From Streptomyces sp. MA5143a (GTDB lineage: Bacteria > Actinomycetota > Actinomycetes > Streptomycetales > Streptomycetaceae), in the NCBI RefSeq assembly GCF_900290235.1, contig NZ_OLMK01000001.1, positions 62,001-126,000 on the forward strand: a DNA stretch of 64,000 bases, given 5' to 3'. This document shows, in pieces, positions 1-9,544 of this stretch. The number at the start of each line of letters is the position of its first letter. The stretch's first letter is position 1. A program made the translations under genes and the position numbers. The notes below the pieces were generated by a model. It had not been told where the DNA came from. It saw nothing but the letters and a program-made list of their open reading frames with translations, and did no database searches.

Positions 1-1
1 C

Positions 2-1348
2 TCGGCGTGGACGGAGCGCGGCCGAGTCGTTCCGGCCGAGCAGTTGACCGCACGACTGGCCGGCCCCGGCCTACCACTGCCCGACGGCTACGCCGCCCTG
101 CCCGTCCACCCCTGGCAACTGCGCGAGGTCCGACACCGCCCGACCGTCGCCGCCCTCCTGGACGCCGGACTGCTGCTCGACCTCGGCCCCCACGGCTCCC
201 CGTGGCACCCCACCTCCTCCGTCCGTACCGTGCACCGCACCGCCGCCCCCGCGATGCTGAAGCTGTCGCTGGGGCTGCGGATCACCAACTCCCGTCGGGA
301 GAACCTCCGCAAGGAACTCCACCGGGGCGTAGAGGTCCACCGCCTGCTGCGCACCGGTCTGGCCATGGAGTGGCAGGCCGTCCATCCGGGGTTCGACATC
401 GTCCGCGACCCGGCCTGGCTGGCGGTCACCGGGCCGGGCGGCGACCCTGTGCCCGGCCTGGACGTGGTGATCCGGCACAACCCGTTCGGCCCGGCGGACG
501 ACGCGTGCTGTGTGGCCGGGCTCGTATCACCGAGGCCGTACAGGGACCGAGCGCCGGCGGGCGGGCCACTGGCTGAGGGGCCGTTCGCGGACGAACCGCA
601 CCCGCATGGCGAGCACCAGGCACCCCGCATCCCCGGGCAGCGAGCCTCCCTCCCCGGGTGGGCGCCCCATCACCACGCGGACCCGCAGGCGCCCGGCCAT
701 GCCGACCGTCTTCCGGAAGGGCCCGTCATGCGGTCCCGGCTCGCCGAGGCCGTCACCCGGCTCGCCGGGAGCACCAGGCGCCCCCGAGGCGCCGTCGCCG
801 CCGAGTGGTTCCTGCGCTACCTGGAGCAAGTCGTGCGGCCCGTGCTGTGGCTGGACAGCGAGGCCGGGATCGCCCTCGAAGCCCACCAGCAGAACACCGT
901 CCTCCTGCTGGACCCCGACGGCTGGCCCAGGGGCGGGCGATACCGCGACAACCAGGGCTACTACTTCCGCGAGTCCCGCCGCGCGGACCTCGACGCCCGA
1001 CTGCCCGGCATCGGCGAGAACAGCGACACCTTCGTCTCCGACGAGGTCACCGACGAACGGTTCGCCTACTACCTCGGCATCAACAACGTGCTCGGTCTCA
1101 TCGGTGCGTTCGGCTCGCAGGGCCTCGCCGACGAGCGACTGCTGCTCGCCGCCTTCCGCCGCTTCCTCACCGATGTCGCCACCGGCCCCGCCCGGCTGGC
1201 CACCCCCCTGCCGGCCCTGCTGCTCGACTCACCCGTCCTGCGCTGCAAGGCCAACCTGCTGACCCGGCTGAACGGCCTCGACGAACTCGTCGGCCCGGTC
1301 GACACCCAGTCCGTCTACGTCACCATCGCCAACCCCCTCCACCGCTGA
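2..1348 (+). CDS. IucA/IucC-family NIS siderophore synthetase (5'-truncated by window)
   Basis: The reading frame is open from base 2, so the N-terminus lies outside the window; about 448 residues are visible. NIS synthetases use ATP to condense a carboxylate (often citrate or succinyl units) with an amine or alcohol in siderophore assembly. Visible family marks are the HPWQ segment, the KLSLGLRITN stretch near base 260, the EAHQQNT motif near base 880 (ligand-binding part of the C-terminal FhuF-like half) and the ending VYVTIANPLH. Between VAGLVSPRP (about 530) and MRSRLAEAV (about 728) lies a Pro/His/Gly-rich stretch of roughly 64 residues that looks unlike the family core and reads as an in-frame insertion. 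The acetyltransferase gene follows 70 bases downstream, probably in one operon. The substrate cannot be told from sequence. Confidence 0.9.
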   Translation, partial: SAWTERGRVVPAEQLTARLAGPGLPLPDGYAALPVHPWQLREVRHRPTVAALLDAGLLLDLGPHGSPWHPTSSVRTVHRTAAPAMLKLSLGLRITNSRRENLRKELHRGVEVHRLLRTGLAMEWQAVHPGFDIVRDPAWLAVTGPGGDPVPGLDVVIRHNPFGPADDACCVAGLVSPRPYRDRAPAGGPLAEGPFADEPHPHGEHQAPRIPGQRASLPGWAPHHHADPQAPGHADRLPEGPVMRSRLAEAVTRLAGSTRRPRGAVAAEWFLRYLEQVVRPVLWLDSEAGIALEAHQQNTVLLLDPDGWPRGGRYRDNQGYYFRESRRADLDARLPGIGENSDTFVSDEVTDERFAYYLGINNVLGLIGAFGSQGLADERLLLAAFRRFLTDVATGPARLATPLPALLLDSPVLRCKANLLTRLNGLDELVGPVDTQSVYVTIANPLHR

Positions 1349-1418
1349 CCCGATCACCGTCGACTCCCTTCACGCCCCGAGGAACATGACCCACCCCATC
1401 CCCTGAGAGGAGCGTCGC

Positions 1419-2168
1419 GTGCCTCCCACCGATGCGAGCACCACATCCGGCACCGACACGGGCACCACCCGGGCCCCGAGCAACGAGGACACACTCGAAC
1501 TGCGCCTGCCCGACGACCTGGCCGCGTTCCTCGCGGAGGACACCGACCCGGACGGTGGGGGAACCGACCCGGGCGGGGCGGCACTGTCGGGCACAGGGGA
1601 ACTGCTGGATCACCTCGCCGCCTGGAGACCCGCGGTCACCCCGGTAGGAACGCTGCGCCTCCTCCCCGTCCGCCTCGAACGGGACCTCCCGCTGATCACC
1701 CGATGGATGAACGACTCCGCCGTGGCCTCGTCCTGGAAACTCGCCGGACCCGAGGAGGTGACCGCGAACCACCTCCGGGCCCAGCTCGACGGGGACGGCC
1801 GCAGTGTGCCCTGCCTCGGTGTGCTGGACGGCACCCCGATGAGCTACTGGGAGATCTACCGGGCGGACCTCGACCCCATCGCCCGCCACTACCCGGCCCG
1901 CCCCCACGACACAGGCGTCCACCTCCTCATCGGTCCGGTGGCCGACCGGGGGAGAGGTCTCGGCTCCGCCCTGCTCCGCGCCGTCGCCGATCTCGTCCTG
2001 GACAACCGTCCTTCCTGCGCCCGCGTCGTCGCGGAACCCGACCTTCGCAACTTCCCCTCCGTCTCCGCTTTCCTCACCGCCGGTTTCCGGTTCTCCGCGG
2101 AGGTCGACCTGCCCGACAAACGGGCCGCCCTCATGATCCGGGACCGGCTGCTGCGCGATCTGATGTAG
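1419..2168 (+). CDS. GNAT acetyltransferase, siderophore-biosynthesis type (IucB/AlcB-like)
   Basis: This 249-residue protein starts at GTG 1419 behind a GAGAGGAG ribosome-binding site. The first 70 residues are Thr/Asp/Pro-rich and probably disordered. The remainder matches the siderophore acyltransferase branch of GNAT: a WMNDSAVASSWKLAG segment, the YWEIYRADLD core strand, and a GRGLGSALLRAV acetyl-CoA pyrophosphate-binding loop near residue 180. Relatives acylate hydroxylamine or amine groups of siderophore precursors. Its position directly after the NIS synthetase gene makes acylation of a siderophore building block the likely job. The acyl donor (acetyl, succinyl or other) is unknown. 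Confidence 0.88.
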   Translation: MPPTDASTTSGTDTGTTRAPSNEDTLELRLPDDLAAFLAEDTDPDGGGTDPGGAALSGTGELLDHLAAWRPAVTPVGTLRLLPVRLERDLPLITRWMNDSAVASSWKLAGPEEVTANHLRAQLDGDGRSVPCLGVLDGTPMSYWEIYRADLDPIARHYPARPHDTGVHLLIGPVADRGRGLGSALLRAVADLVLDNRPSCARVVAEPDLRNFPSVSAFLTAGFRFSAEVDLPDKRAALMIRDRLLRDLM

Positions 2169-2441
2169 ATCCGATGTGCACCTGCTGTGACGCCGTCATT
2201 CCTGGTACACCGCCCGGCCCGATCCGGTTCCCGATCGGGTCGGACGACATGCCGCGCACGCCGACCGGCGCCCGCTTCCCTCCCTCTCCCCACCGAAGAG
2301 AACCCTCGTGATCCCGCGCCCCGCCCTCCGTCCCGATCTCCGTCCCGCCCCACCCGTCCCCACCCTCGCCCCTCTCTCCACCCCCGCCTCCTCCGCCGTG
2401 ATCACCCGTTTGTCAGTGCCGCGCCGTAGGGTGGTCGCGCT

Positions 2442-4436
2442 ATGACGAAGCCCTCACTCCACGAACTCCTGCACGCCGCCGTCACCGCCGTCGGCGGCAT
2501 GGAGCGCCCCGGCCAGGTGACCATGGCCGAAGCCGTCGCGGAGGCGATCGACGACGGCTCCCATCTGCTGGTCCAGGCGGGCACCGGCACCGGTAAGTCG
2601 CTGGGCTACCTGGTGCCAGCCCTGGCGCAGGGGGAGCGCGTCGTCGTGGCCACGGCGACCCTGGCCCTACAGCGGCAGCTCGTGGAGCGGGACCTGCCGA
2701 GAACGGTCGACGCGTTGCATCCGCTGCTGCGCCGCCGCCCCGAGTTCGCGATGCTCAAGGGCCGGTCGAACTACCTGTGTCTGCACCGCCTCAACGAGGG
2801 CGTGCCCCAGGACGAGGAGGACGGCCTCTTCGACCAGTTCGAGGCGGCCGCCCCCTCCAGCAAACTGGGCCAGGACCTGCTACGGCTGCGGGACTGGTCG
2901 CAGGAGACCGAGACCGGCGACCGGGACGACCTCACCCCCGGTGTCTCCGACCGCGCCTGGTCCCAGGTGTCCGTGTCGTCGCGGGAGTGCCTGGGTGCCT
3001 CGAAGTGTGCGTACGGCGCCGAGTGCTTCGCCGAGATGGCCCGGGAGCGCGCCAAGCTCGCCGAGGTCGTCGTCACCAACCACGCCCTGCTCGCGATCGA
3101 CGCCATCGAGGGCGCCCCGGTGCTCCCGCAGCACGAGGTGCTGATCGTCGACGAGGCCCACGAACTGGTCTCGCGGGTGACCGGCGTGGCCACCGGCGAG
3201 CTGACCCCGGGGCAGGTCAACCGCGCGGTGAAGCGAGCGGCGAAACTCGTCAACGAGAAGGCCGCCGACCAGCTCCAGACCGCCGCCGAGGGCTTCGAAC
3301 GGCTGATGGAGCTGGCGCTGCCCGGGCGCCTGGAGGAGATCCCCGAGGACCTGGCGTACGCCCTGATGGCGCTGCGCGACGCCGCCCGCACGGTGATCAC
3401 CGCGATCGGCACCACCCGCGACAAGTCCGTCCAGGACGAGGACGCCGTCCGCAAGCAGGCCCTGGCCGCCGTGGAGAACGTGCACGAGGTCGCGGAGCGC
3501 ATCAGCAACGGCTCCGAGTGGGACGTCGTCTGGTACGAGCGGCACGACCGCTTCGGCGCCTCCCTGCGCGTGGCCCCCATGTCCGTGTCGGGCCTCCTCA
3601 GGGAGAAGCTCTTCGCGGACCGTTCCGTCACCCTGACCTCGGCCACCCTGAAGCTGGGTGGCGACTTCAACGGCGTGGGGGCGTCCCTGGGGCTGGCGCC
3701 CGAGGGCACCGAGGGGGACGACGTCCCACAGTGGAAGGGCGTCGACGTCGGCTCGCCGTTCGACTACCCGAAGCAGGGCATCCTCTACGTCGCCAAGCAT
3801 CTGTCGCGGCCCGCGCGGGACGGTGACCGGGCGGACATGCTGGACGAGCTCACGGAGCTGATCCAGGCGGCCGGCGGCCGGACACTCGGCCTGTTCTCGT
3901 CGATGCGGGCGGCCCAACTGGCGGCGGAGGACCTCCGGGTCCGCATCCCGGAGTTCCCGATCCTCCTCCAGGGCGAGGAGACACTGGGCGAGCTGATCAA
4001 GGGCTTCGCGGCCGACCCGAAGACCTGTCTGTTCGGCACGCTCTCGCTCTGGCAGGGCGTCGACGTGCCGGGCCCCAGCTGCCAGCTGGTCGTCATGGAC
4101 AAGATCCCGTTCCCGCGTCCCGACGATCCGTTGATGAGCGCCCGCCAGAAGGCCGTAGAGGAAGCGGGCGGCAACGGCTTCATGGCGGTGGCGGCCACCC
4201 ACGCCGCCCTGCTGATGGCCCAGGGCGCCGGCCGCCTCGTGCGGGCCCAGGGCGACCGGGGTGTCGTCGCCGTCCTCGACCAGAGGCTGGCCACAGCGCG
4301 GTACGGCAGCTACCTGAAGGCATCGCTGCCCGACTTCTGGTACACGACGGACCGTAACCAGGTGCGGAAGTCGCTCGCCGCGATCGACCAGGCGGCGAAG
4401 GCCCTGGAAGAGGCGAAGGCCCTGGAAGAGGCCTAG
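2442..4436 (+). CDS. dinG: DinG-family ATP-dependent DNA helicase
   Basis: This 664-residue superfamily 2 (XPD/DinG-like) 5'-3' helicase has a Walker A motif AGTGTGKS near residue 47, a DEAH box (LIVDEAHEL) near 230, and four cysteines between about 110 and 200 (SNYLC, SRECLGASKCAYGAEC) that fit an iron-sulfur cluster. A C-terminal Q-GAGRLVRAQGDRG motif VI is present near 590. DinG unwinds forked DNA and R-loops in repair. It is convergent with lexA, with terminator hairpins between them. A TAGGGT hexamer at 2427-2432 sits nine bases before the ATG, so the transcript may be leaderless. The last twelve residues are a perfect six-residue duplication, KALEEAKALEEA, from an 18-bp DNA repeat. Confidence 0.93.
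   Translation: MTKPSLHELLHAAVTAVGGMERPGQVTMAEAVAEAIDDGSHLLVQAGTGTGKSLGYLVPALAQGERVVVATATLALQRQLVERDLPRTVDALHPLLRRRPEFAMLKGRSNYLCLHRLNEGVPQDEEDGLFDQFEAAAPSSKLGQDLLRLRDWSQETETGDRDDLTPGVSDRAWSQVSVSSRECLGASKCAYGAECFAEMARERAKLAEVVVTNHALLAIDAIEGAPVLPQHEVLIVDEAHELVSRVTGVATGELTPGQVNRAVKRAAKLVNEKAADQLQTAAEGFERLMELALPGRLEEIPEDLAYALMALRDAARTVITAIGTTRDKSVQDEDAVRKQALAAVENVHEVAERISNGSEWDVVWYERHDRFGASLRVAPMSVSGLLREKLFADRSVTLTSATLKLGGDFNGVGASLGLAPEGTEGDDVPQWKGVDVGSPFDYPKQGILYVAKHLSRPARDGDRADMLDELTELIQAAGGRTLGLFSSMRAAQLAAEDLRVRIPEFPILLQGEETLGELIKGFAADPKTCLFGTLSLWQGVDVPGPSCQLVVMDKIPFPRPDDPLMSARQKAVEEAGGNGFMAVAATHAALLMAQGAGRLVRAQGDRGVVAVLDQRLATARYGSYLKASLPDFWYTTDRNQVRKSLAAIDQAAKALEEAKALEEA
4395..4430 (+). repeat. 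18-bp tandem duplication at the dinG 3' end
   Basis: GCGAAGGCCCTGGAAGAG occurs at 4395-4412 and again, identically, at 4413-4430. It encodes the duplicated AKALEE/EAKALEE tail of the helicase just before the TAG stop. Confidence 0.95.
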
Positions 4437-4442
4437 GAAAAG

Positions 4443-4525
4443 CCGGTGGCCCGCCCCCCGACAGGGGACGGGCCACCGGGCACAGAAAGCCCAGGACCCC
4501 GGAACCGGCGCAGTGGGTTCCGGGG
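4443..4525. terminator. Two hairpins between convergent dinG and lexA
   Basis: CCGGTGGCCCG (4443-4453) pairs with CGGGCCACCGG (4469-4479). A second stem follows, CCCCGGAACC (4497-4506) with GGTTCCGGGG (4516-4525). Both lie between convergent stop codons, so they probably terminate both genes. No long T tract follows, as is usual in Streptomyces. Confidence 0.8.
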
Positions 4526-4574
4526 CCCGGATCAGGGGCGCGGACCGGCACGGGAGGCCGTCCGTCGTGAGGGG

Positions 4575-5351
4575 TCAGACGCGGCGCAGGACCGCCACCA
4601 CCTTGCCGAGGATGGTCGCGTCGTCACCCGGGATGGGCTCATAGGCGGCGTTGTGCGGCAGCAGCCACACATGGCCGTCCTCGCGCTTGAAGCGCTTGAC
4701 CGTGGCTTCGCCGTCCAGCATGGCGGCCACGATGTCGCCGTTCTCGGCGACCGGCTGGCGCCGGACCGTCACCCAGTCGCCGTCACAGATCGCGGCCTCG
4801 ATCATGGAGTCACCCACGACCTTCAGGACGAACAGCTCGCCGTCACCGACCAGCTGGCGCGGAAGCGGGAACACGTCCTCCACCGACTCCTCCGCCAGGA
4901 TCGGGCCACCGGCCGCGATCCGGCCGACGAGCGGCACATATGACGCGGCGGGCTTGCCGGCGGTGTCGGTCGGCTGCGCCGCCGCCTGGTCGGACCCGCG
5001 GACCTCGTAGGCACGAGGGCGGTGCGGGTCGCGGCGCAGGAAGCCCTTGCGCTCCAGGGCCATCAGCTGGTGCGCCACGGAAGACGTGCTCGACAGGCCG
5101 ACCGCCTGACCGATCTCCCGCATCGACGGCGGGTATCCGCGCCGCTGCACGGAGTCCCTGATGACCTCGATCACCCTGCGCTGCCGGTCGGTCAGTCCGG
5201 AGCTGTCCGCCCTGATGCCTGGAGGTCGGCCGGGCAGGGCCCGCTTGGGCCCCTCATGGTTCGGAACTTCGTTCATCGCGTGCACCGGCTCGAGTCGGCC
5301 CTGGGAGCGGTCCTGGGCAGTGATGGTGGCGCTGTCTGCGGTCGTGGTCAC
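4575..5351 (-). CDS. lexA: LexA SOS repressor
   Basis: LexA represses DNA-damage genes and cleaves itself when activated RecA is present. The N-terminal wHTH reads [19 protein letters not shown]...[21 protein letters not shown]. The peptidase S24 half has the Ala-Gly cleavage site (RIAAGGPI), the nucleophile serine in [15 protein letters not shown] and the general-base lysine in GEATVKRF. The start chosen is GTG 5351, with an AGAGGGG ribosome-binding site, giving 258 residues; an internal ATG at 5279 would give 234 residues and cannot be excluded. The N-terminal extension before the wHTH is long, as seen in other Streptomyces LexA proteins. Its own promoter carries an SOS box at 5412-5427, consistent with autoregulation. 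Confidence 0.97.
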   Translation of the reverse strand: MTTTADSATITAQDRSQGRLEPVHAMNEVPNHEGPKRALPGRPPGIRADSSGLTDRQRRVIEVIRDSVQRRGYPPSMREIGQAVGLSSTSSVAHQLMALERKGFLRRDPHRPRAYEVRGSDQAAAQPTDTAGKPAASYVPLVGRIAAGGPILAEESVEDVFPLPRQLVGDGELFVLKVVGDSMIEAAICDGDWVTVRRQPVAENGDIVAAMLDGEATVKRFKREDGHVWLLPHNAAYEPIPGDDATILGKVVAVLRRV

Positions 5352-5411
5352 GTCGGCCCCTCTCGATGGTCTCCCGTGCAGCACAACGGTAGTTGCTTTC
5401 GAAAGGTTGCG

Positions 5412-5427
5412 CCAAACACACGTTCGA
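5412..5427. promoter_or_regulatory. LexA operator (SOS box) upstream of lexA
   Basis: CCAAACACACGTTCGA compares with the actinobacterial SOS palindrome TCGAAC-N4-GTTCGA. The right arm is perfect and the left arm differs at two positions. It lies 60 bases upstream of the GTG start of lexA. Confidence 0.75.
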
Positions 5428-5756
5428 GTGAAAAACCGTGGATTACCTGACGTGACCATGTGTGCAGGTGTATGGCTCGGCTGCTCCGGGCGGACAAAAC
5501 CGCTGATTGCTGTACTCTTCACCGCCGGGGCGGGGGCTTCGTGGGCCGCTGTCGCCGCGCGGCACAGTCTGCCACTCCCCCCTTCTTTCGTCGGGTACCG
5601 GTACCCGGCTTTCTCCGGTTCTCCTCGCGGTCCGGTCCGTTCCGGTGTGTTCGGGTCCGTTCCGCGACGGCGCGGATGCGCTCCGCGACGACTCCTCCGT
5701 CCGGCGCTCGCCGGTACGGGTGCGACACGCGCGTCGTGTGGGGATTTACCTGCCAG

Positions 5757-5803
5757 GCCCTACATCTAGTGCTTGGATTGCGGTAACAGCCCAGAAGTTG
5801 TGG
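5757..5803. promoter_or_regulatory. Tandem NrdR boxes upstream of nrdR-nrdJ
   Basis: Box 1 (5757-5772, GCCCTACATCTAGTGC) matches every invariant position of the consensus acaCwAtATaTwGwgt. Box 2 (5788-5803, AGCCCAGAAGTTGTGG) matches most of them. They start 31 bases apart, about three helical turns, which is the spacing known for paired NrdR boxes. They would let NrdR repress its own operon in response to (d)ATP. Confidence 0.8.
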
Positions 5804-5911
5804 TCCCCCCGGTCTGAGGGCTCATGGTCATCCCCTATGCTTGGGGCTGCTTCCGCGGGGTCCAAGAGGCTCGTGGGGCTATTGAGTCGTGCTGTGAGGA
5901 GGGTTGGAGTT

Positions 5912-6475
5912 ATGCACTGTCCCTTCTGCAGGCACCCCGACAGCCGTGTCGTCGACAGTCGTACGACGGACGACGGCACGTCGATCCGCAGGCGCCGCCA
6001 GTGTCCGGACTGCTCCCGTCGTTTCACGACGGTGGAGACGTGCTCGCTGATGGTGGTCAAGAGGTCCGGTGTGACCGAACCCTTCAGTCGTACCAAGGTC
6101 ATCAACGGCGTCCGCAAGGCATGCCAGGGACGGCCTGTCACCGAGGACGCGCTCGCCCAGCTCGGCCAACGGGTCGAGGAGGCGGTGCGCGCCACCGGCA
6201 GCGCCGAACTGACCACCCACGACGTGGGTCTGGCCATACTCGGTCCGCTGCAGGAACTCGACCTCGTCGCCTACTTGCGGTTCGCCTCGGTCTACCGGGC
6301 GTTCGACTCGCTGGAGGACTTCGAGGCCGCCATCGCGGAACTCAGGGAAGAGCAGGGGAAGCGCCCCGACGCGGACGACGACGGCGTCGGCAACGCGGTC
6401 GAGGGGTGCCAGGGGAACGACCGCGGGTCCGGAGGGGCTGCTCAAGTCCCCGTGCCCGCCAACGCCGCCGACTGA
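5912..6475 (+). CDS. nrdR: Transcriptional repressor NrdR
   Basis: NrdR senses ATP/dATP and represses ribonucleotide reductase genes. The N-terminal zinc ribbon is [17 protein letters not shown] ... [12 protein letters not shown], with four cysteines, followed by the ATP-cone domain ([20 protein letters not shown] onward, residues about 47-140). The ATG at 5912 is preceded by GAGGAGGG at ideal spacing. The protein is 187 residues, against about 155-175 in the family; the extra is a Gly/Asp/Ala-rich tail after residue 150. nrdJ follows on the same strand after 160 bases, and NrdR boxes lie about 110-155 bases upstream of the ATG. Confidence 0.96.
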   Translation: MHCPFCRHPDSRVVDSRTTDDGTSIRRRRQCPDCSRRFTTVETCSLMVVKRSGVTEPFSRTKVINGVRKACQGRPVTEDALAQLGQRVEEAVRATGSAELTTHDVGLAILGPLQELDLVAYLRFASVYRAFDSLEDFEAAIAELREEQGKRPDADDDGVGNAVEGCQGNDRGSGGAAQVPVPANAAD

Positions 6476-6635
6476 GGGCGGGCCGCACCTCCGGACCGCC
6501 AGGACCGGGTGATCGGCGGCGATCGAGACCTGTCGCGGACGGCTGTGCGGGCCGGGTCGCGACACAAGACAGAACACCGTGTCACAGGAACAAAGTGGCA
6601 CTTCAGGGCGTTTTAGCCCGATACAGGGAGGCGGC

Positions 6636-9530
6636 ATGACAGAGACGGCGAGCGGTCCGGCACGGAGTTCCCGCGCCAAGGGCACCAAGGCGAGCAAGGG
6701 CCTGCGTATCGAGCGCATCCACACCACCCCCGGCGTGCACCCGTACGACGAGGTGGCCTGGGAGCGCCGTGACGTCGTCATGACCAACTGGCGCGACGGC
6801 TCGGTCAACTTCGAGCAGCGTGGCGTCGAGTTCCCCGAGTTCTGGTCGGTGAACGCGGTCAACATCGTCACCAGCAAGTACTTCCGGGGCGCCGTGGGCA
6901 CCCCGCAGCGCGAGGTGAGCCTGAAGCAGCTCATCGACCGCATCGTGAAGACGTACCGGAAGGCCGGTGAGGACTACAAGTACTTCGCCTCGCCCGCCGA
7001 CGCCGAGATCTTCGAGCACGAACTGGCGTACGCCCTCCTGCACCAGATCTTCAGCTTCAACAGCCCCGTCTGGTTCAACGTGGGCACCCCGCAGCCCCAG
7101 CAGGTCTCCGCCTGCTTCATCCTGGCCGTCGACGACTCCATGGAGTCGATCCTCGACTGGTACAAGGAAGAGGGCATGATCTTCAAGGGCGGCTCCGGTG
7201 CCGGCCTGAACCTCTCCCGTATCCGTTCCTCCAAGGAACTGCTCTCCTCCGGTGGCAACGCCTCCGGTCCCGTCTCCTTCATGCGCGGCGCCGACGCGTC
7301 CGCAGGAACGATCAAGTCGGGCGGTGCCACCCGCCGCGCCGCCAAGATGGTCGTTCTCGACGTGGACCACCCGGACATCGAGGACTTCATCGAGACCAAG
7401 GTGAAGGAGGAGGAGAAGATCCGCGTCCTGCGCGACGCTGGCTTCGACATGGACCTCGGTGGCGACGACATCACCTCCGTCCAGTACCAGAACGCCAACA
7501 ACTCGGTCCGGGTGAACGACGAGTTCATGACGGCCGTCGAGGCGGGCGGCGACTTCGGTCTGCGTGCCCGGATGACCGGCGAGGTCATCGAGCAGGTCGA
7601 CGCCAAGGCGCTGTTCCGCAAGATCGCCGAGGCCGCCTGGGCCTGTGCCGACCCCGGCATCCAGTACGACGACACCATCAACAACTGGCACACCTGCCCC
7701 GAGTCCGGCCGGATCACCGCGTCGAACCCGTGCAGCGAGTACATGCACCTGGACAACACGTCCTGCAACCTCGCCTCGCTGAACCTGATGAAGTTCCTGA
7801 ACGACGACGGCAAGGGCAGCCAGTCCTTCGACGTCGAGCGGTTCCAGAAGGTCGTCGAGCTGGTCATCACCGCGATGGACATCTCGATCTGCTTCGCGGA
7901 CTTCCCGACCCAGAAGATCGGCGAGAACACCCGCGCCTTCCGCCAGCTCGGCATCGGCTACGCCAACCTCGGCGCCCTGCTCATGGCGACCGGCCACGCG
8001 TACGACTCCGACGGCGGGCGCGCCCTCGCCGGCGCCATCACCTCGCTGATGACGGGTACGGCCTACCGCCGCTCCGCCGAACTGGCCGCGGTCGTCGGCC
8101 CGTACGACGGCTACGCCCGCAACGCCGACGCCCACAACCGCGTCATGAAGCAGCACTCCGACGCCAACGGCACCGCCGTGCGCATGGACGACCTGGACAC
8201 CCCGGTCTGGGCCGCCGCCACGGAGGCCTGGCAGGACGTGGTCCGCCTCGGCGAGAAGAACGGCTTCCGCAACTCCCAGGCCTCGGTGCTCGCCCCCACC
8301 GGCACCATCGGCCTCGCGATGTCCTGCGACACCACCGGTGTCGAGCCGGACCTGGCGCTGGTCAAGTTCAAGAAGCTGGTCGGCGGCGGCTCGATGCAGA
8401 TCGTCAACGGCACGGTCCCGCAGGCCCTGCGCCGCCTGGGCTACCAGGAGGAGCAGATCGAGGCGATCGTCGCCCACATCGCCGAGAACGGCAATGTGAT
8501 CGACGCCCCGAGCCTCAAGCCGGAGCACTACGAGGTCTTCGACTGCGCCATGGGCGAGCGGGCCATCTCCCCGATGGGCCACGTCCGCATGATGGCCGCG
8601 ATCCAGCCGTGGATCTCGGGCGCCATCTCCAAGACGGTCAACATGCCGGAGACGGCGACCGTCGAGGAGGTCGAGGAGATCTACTTCGAGGCCTGGAAGC
8701 TCGGCGTCAAGGCGCTGGCGATCTACCGCGACAACTGCAAGGTCGGCCAGCCGCTCTCCGCCAAGACCAAGGACTCGGAGAAGGCGGAGATCACCGAGAA
8801 GGCCGAGGAAACCATCCGGACCGCGGTCGAGAAGGTCGTCGAGTACCGCCCGGTCCGCAAGCGCCTCCCGAAGGGACGCCCCGGCATCACCACGTCCTTC
8901 ACCGTCGGCGGTGCCGAGGGCTACATGACCGCCAACTCCTACCCGGACGACGGTCTCGGCGAGGTCTTCCTGAAGATGTCCAAGCAGGGCTCCACCCTCG
9001 CGGGCATGATGGACGCCTTCTCCATCGCGGTCTCCGTCGGCCTCCAGTACGGCGTGCCGCTGGAGACGTACGTCTCGAAGTTCACCAACATGCGCTTCGA
9101 GCCGGCCGGTATGACGGACGACCCGGACGTGCGGATGGCCCAGTCGATCGTCGACTACATCTTCCGCCGCCTGGCGCTGGACTTCCTGCCCTTCGAGACG
9201 CGTTCCGCGCTCGGCATCCACTCCGCCGAGGAGCGCCAGCGCCACCTGGAGACGGGTTCGTACGAGCCCGCCGAGGATGACGTGGACGTCGAGGGCCTGG
9301 CCCAGTCGGCCCCGCGGCAGACGGACCTGAAGGCCGTGGCCACGCCGCGGGCCGAGGTCGAGGCGGCCAAGCCCGCCCCGAAGCAGGCGCACACCAGCGC
9401 CGAGCTGGTGGAGATGCAGCTGGGCATCCACGCCGACGCCCCGCTCTGCTTCTCCTGCGGTACGAAGATGCAGCGGGCCGGTTCCTGCTACATCTGTGAG
9501 GGCTGCGGCTCGACCAGCGGTTGCAGCTGA
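6636..9530 (+). CDS. nrdJ: Vitamin B12-dependent (class II) ribonucleotide reductase NrdJ
   Basis: NrdJ reduces ribonucleotides to deoxyribonucleotides using adenosylcobalamin and needs no oxygen. The ATG at 6636 follows AGGGAGG, and the protein is 964 residues. Recognisable parts are the barrel segment VSACFILAVDDSMES (active-site cysteine region), the glycyl-rich GGSGAGLNLSRIRS loop, NPCSEYMHLDNTSCNLASLNL with conserved cysteines, and a C-terminal zinc-ribbon-like tail (CFSCGTKM...CYICEGCG) ending in SGCS. No intein is present. It is transcribed behind nrdR and so is likely under the NrdR boxes. A strong terminator lies directly downstream. Confidence 0.97.
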   Translation: MTETASGPARSSRAKGTKASKGLRIERIHTTPGVHPYDEVAWERRDVVMTNWRDGSVNFEQRGVEFPEFWSVNAVNIVTSKYFRGAVGTPQREVSLKQLIDRIVKTYRKAGEDYKYFASPADAEIFEHELAYALLHQIFSFNSPVWFNVGTPQPQQVSACFILAVDDSMESILDWYKEEGMIFKGGSGAGLNLSRIRSSKELLSSGGNASGPVSFMRGADASAGTIKSGGATRRAAKMVVLDVDHPDIEDFIETKVKEEEKIRVLRDAGFDMDLGGDDITSVQYQNANNSVRVNDEFMTAVEAGGDFGLRARMTGEVIEQVDAKALFRKIAEAAWACADPGIQYDDTINNWHTCPESGRITASNPCSEYMHLDNTSCNLASLNLMKFLNDDGKGSQSFDVERFQKVVELVITAMDISICFADFPTQKIGENTRAFRQLGIGYANLGALLMATGHAYDSDGGRALAGAITSLMTGTAYRRSAELAAVVGPYDGYARNADAHNRVMKQHSDANGTAVRMDDLDTPVWAAATEAWQDVVRLGEKNGFRNSQASVLAPTGTIGLAMSCDTTGVEPDLALVKFKKLVGGGSMQIVNGTVPQALRRLGYQEEQIEAIVAHIAENGNVIDAPSLKPEHYEVFDCAMGERAISPMGHVRMMAAIQPWISGAISKTVNMPETATVEEVEEIYFEAWKLGVKALAIYRDNCKVGQPLSAKTKDSEKAEITEKAEETIRTAVEKVVEYRPVRKRLPKGRPGITTSFTVGGAEGYMTANSYPDDGLGEVFLKMSKQGSTLAGMMDAFSIAVSVGLQYGVPLETYVSKFTNMRFEPAGMTDDPDVRMAQSIVDYIFRRLALDFLPFETRSALGIHSAEERQRHLETGSYEPAEDDVDVEGLAQSAPRQTDLKAVATPRAEVEAAKPAPKQAHTSAELVEMQLGIHADAPLCFSCGTKMQRAGSCYICEGCGSTSGCS

Positions 9531-9544
9531 CCTCTTGAGGCACT

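Larger units (their letters stand above)
5352..5911. other. Divergent lexA/nrdR intergenic region (560 bp)
   Basis: It holds the lexA operator near its left end and two NrdR boxes near its right end. The middle (5430-5750) is coding-poor, and no convincing gene or riboswitch was seen. In particular it lacks the conserved B12-box core expected of a cobalamin riboswitch. Confidence 0.6.

Noticed and set aside
5430..5756. Cobalamin riboswitch expected near the B12-dependent reductase
   Set aside because: No conserved B12-box core is visible. As I recall, in Streptomyces that riboswitch precedes nrdAB, not nrdRJ.
6639..9431. Very long open frames antisense or in other frames to nrdJ, e.g. minus strand 6603-9431
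   Set aside because: They mirror the GC-rich third-position pattern of nrdJ and have low-complexity Val/Leu/Gly/Asp translations with no family motif. nrdJ itself is unmistakable.
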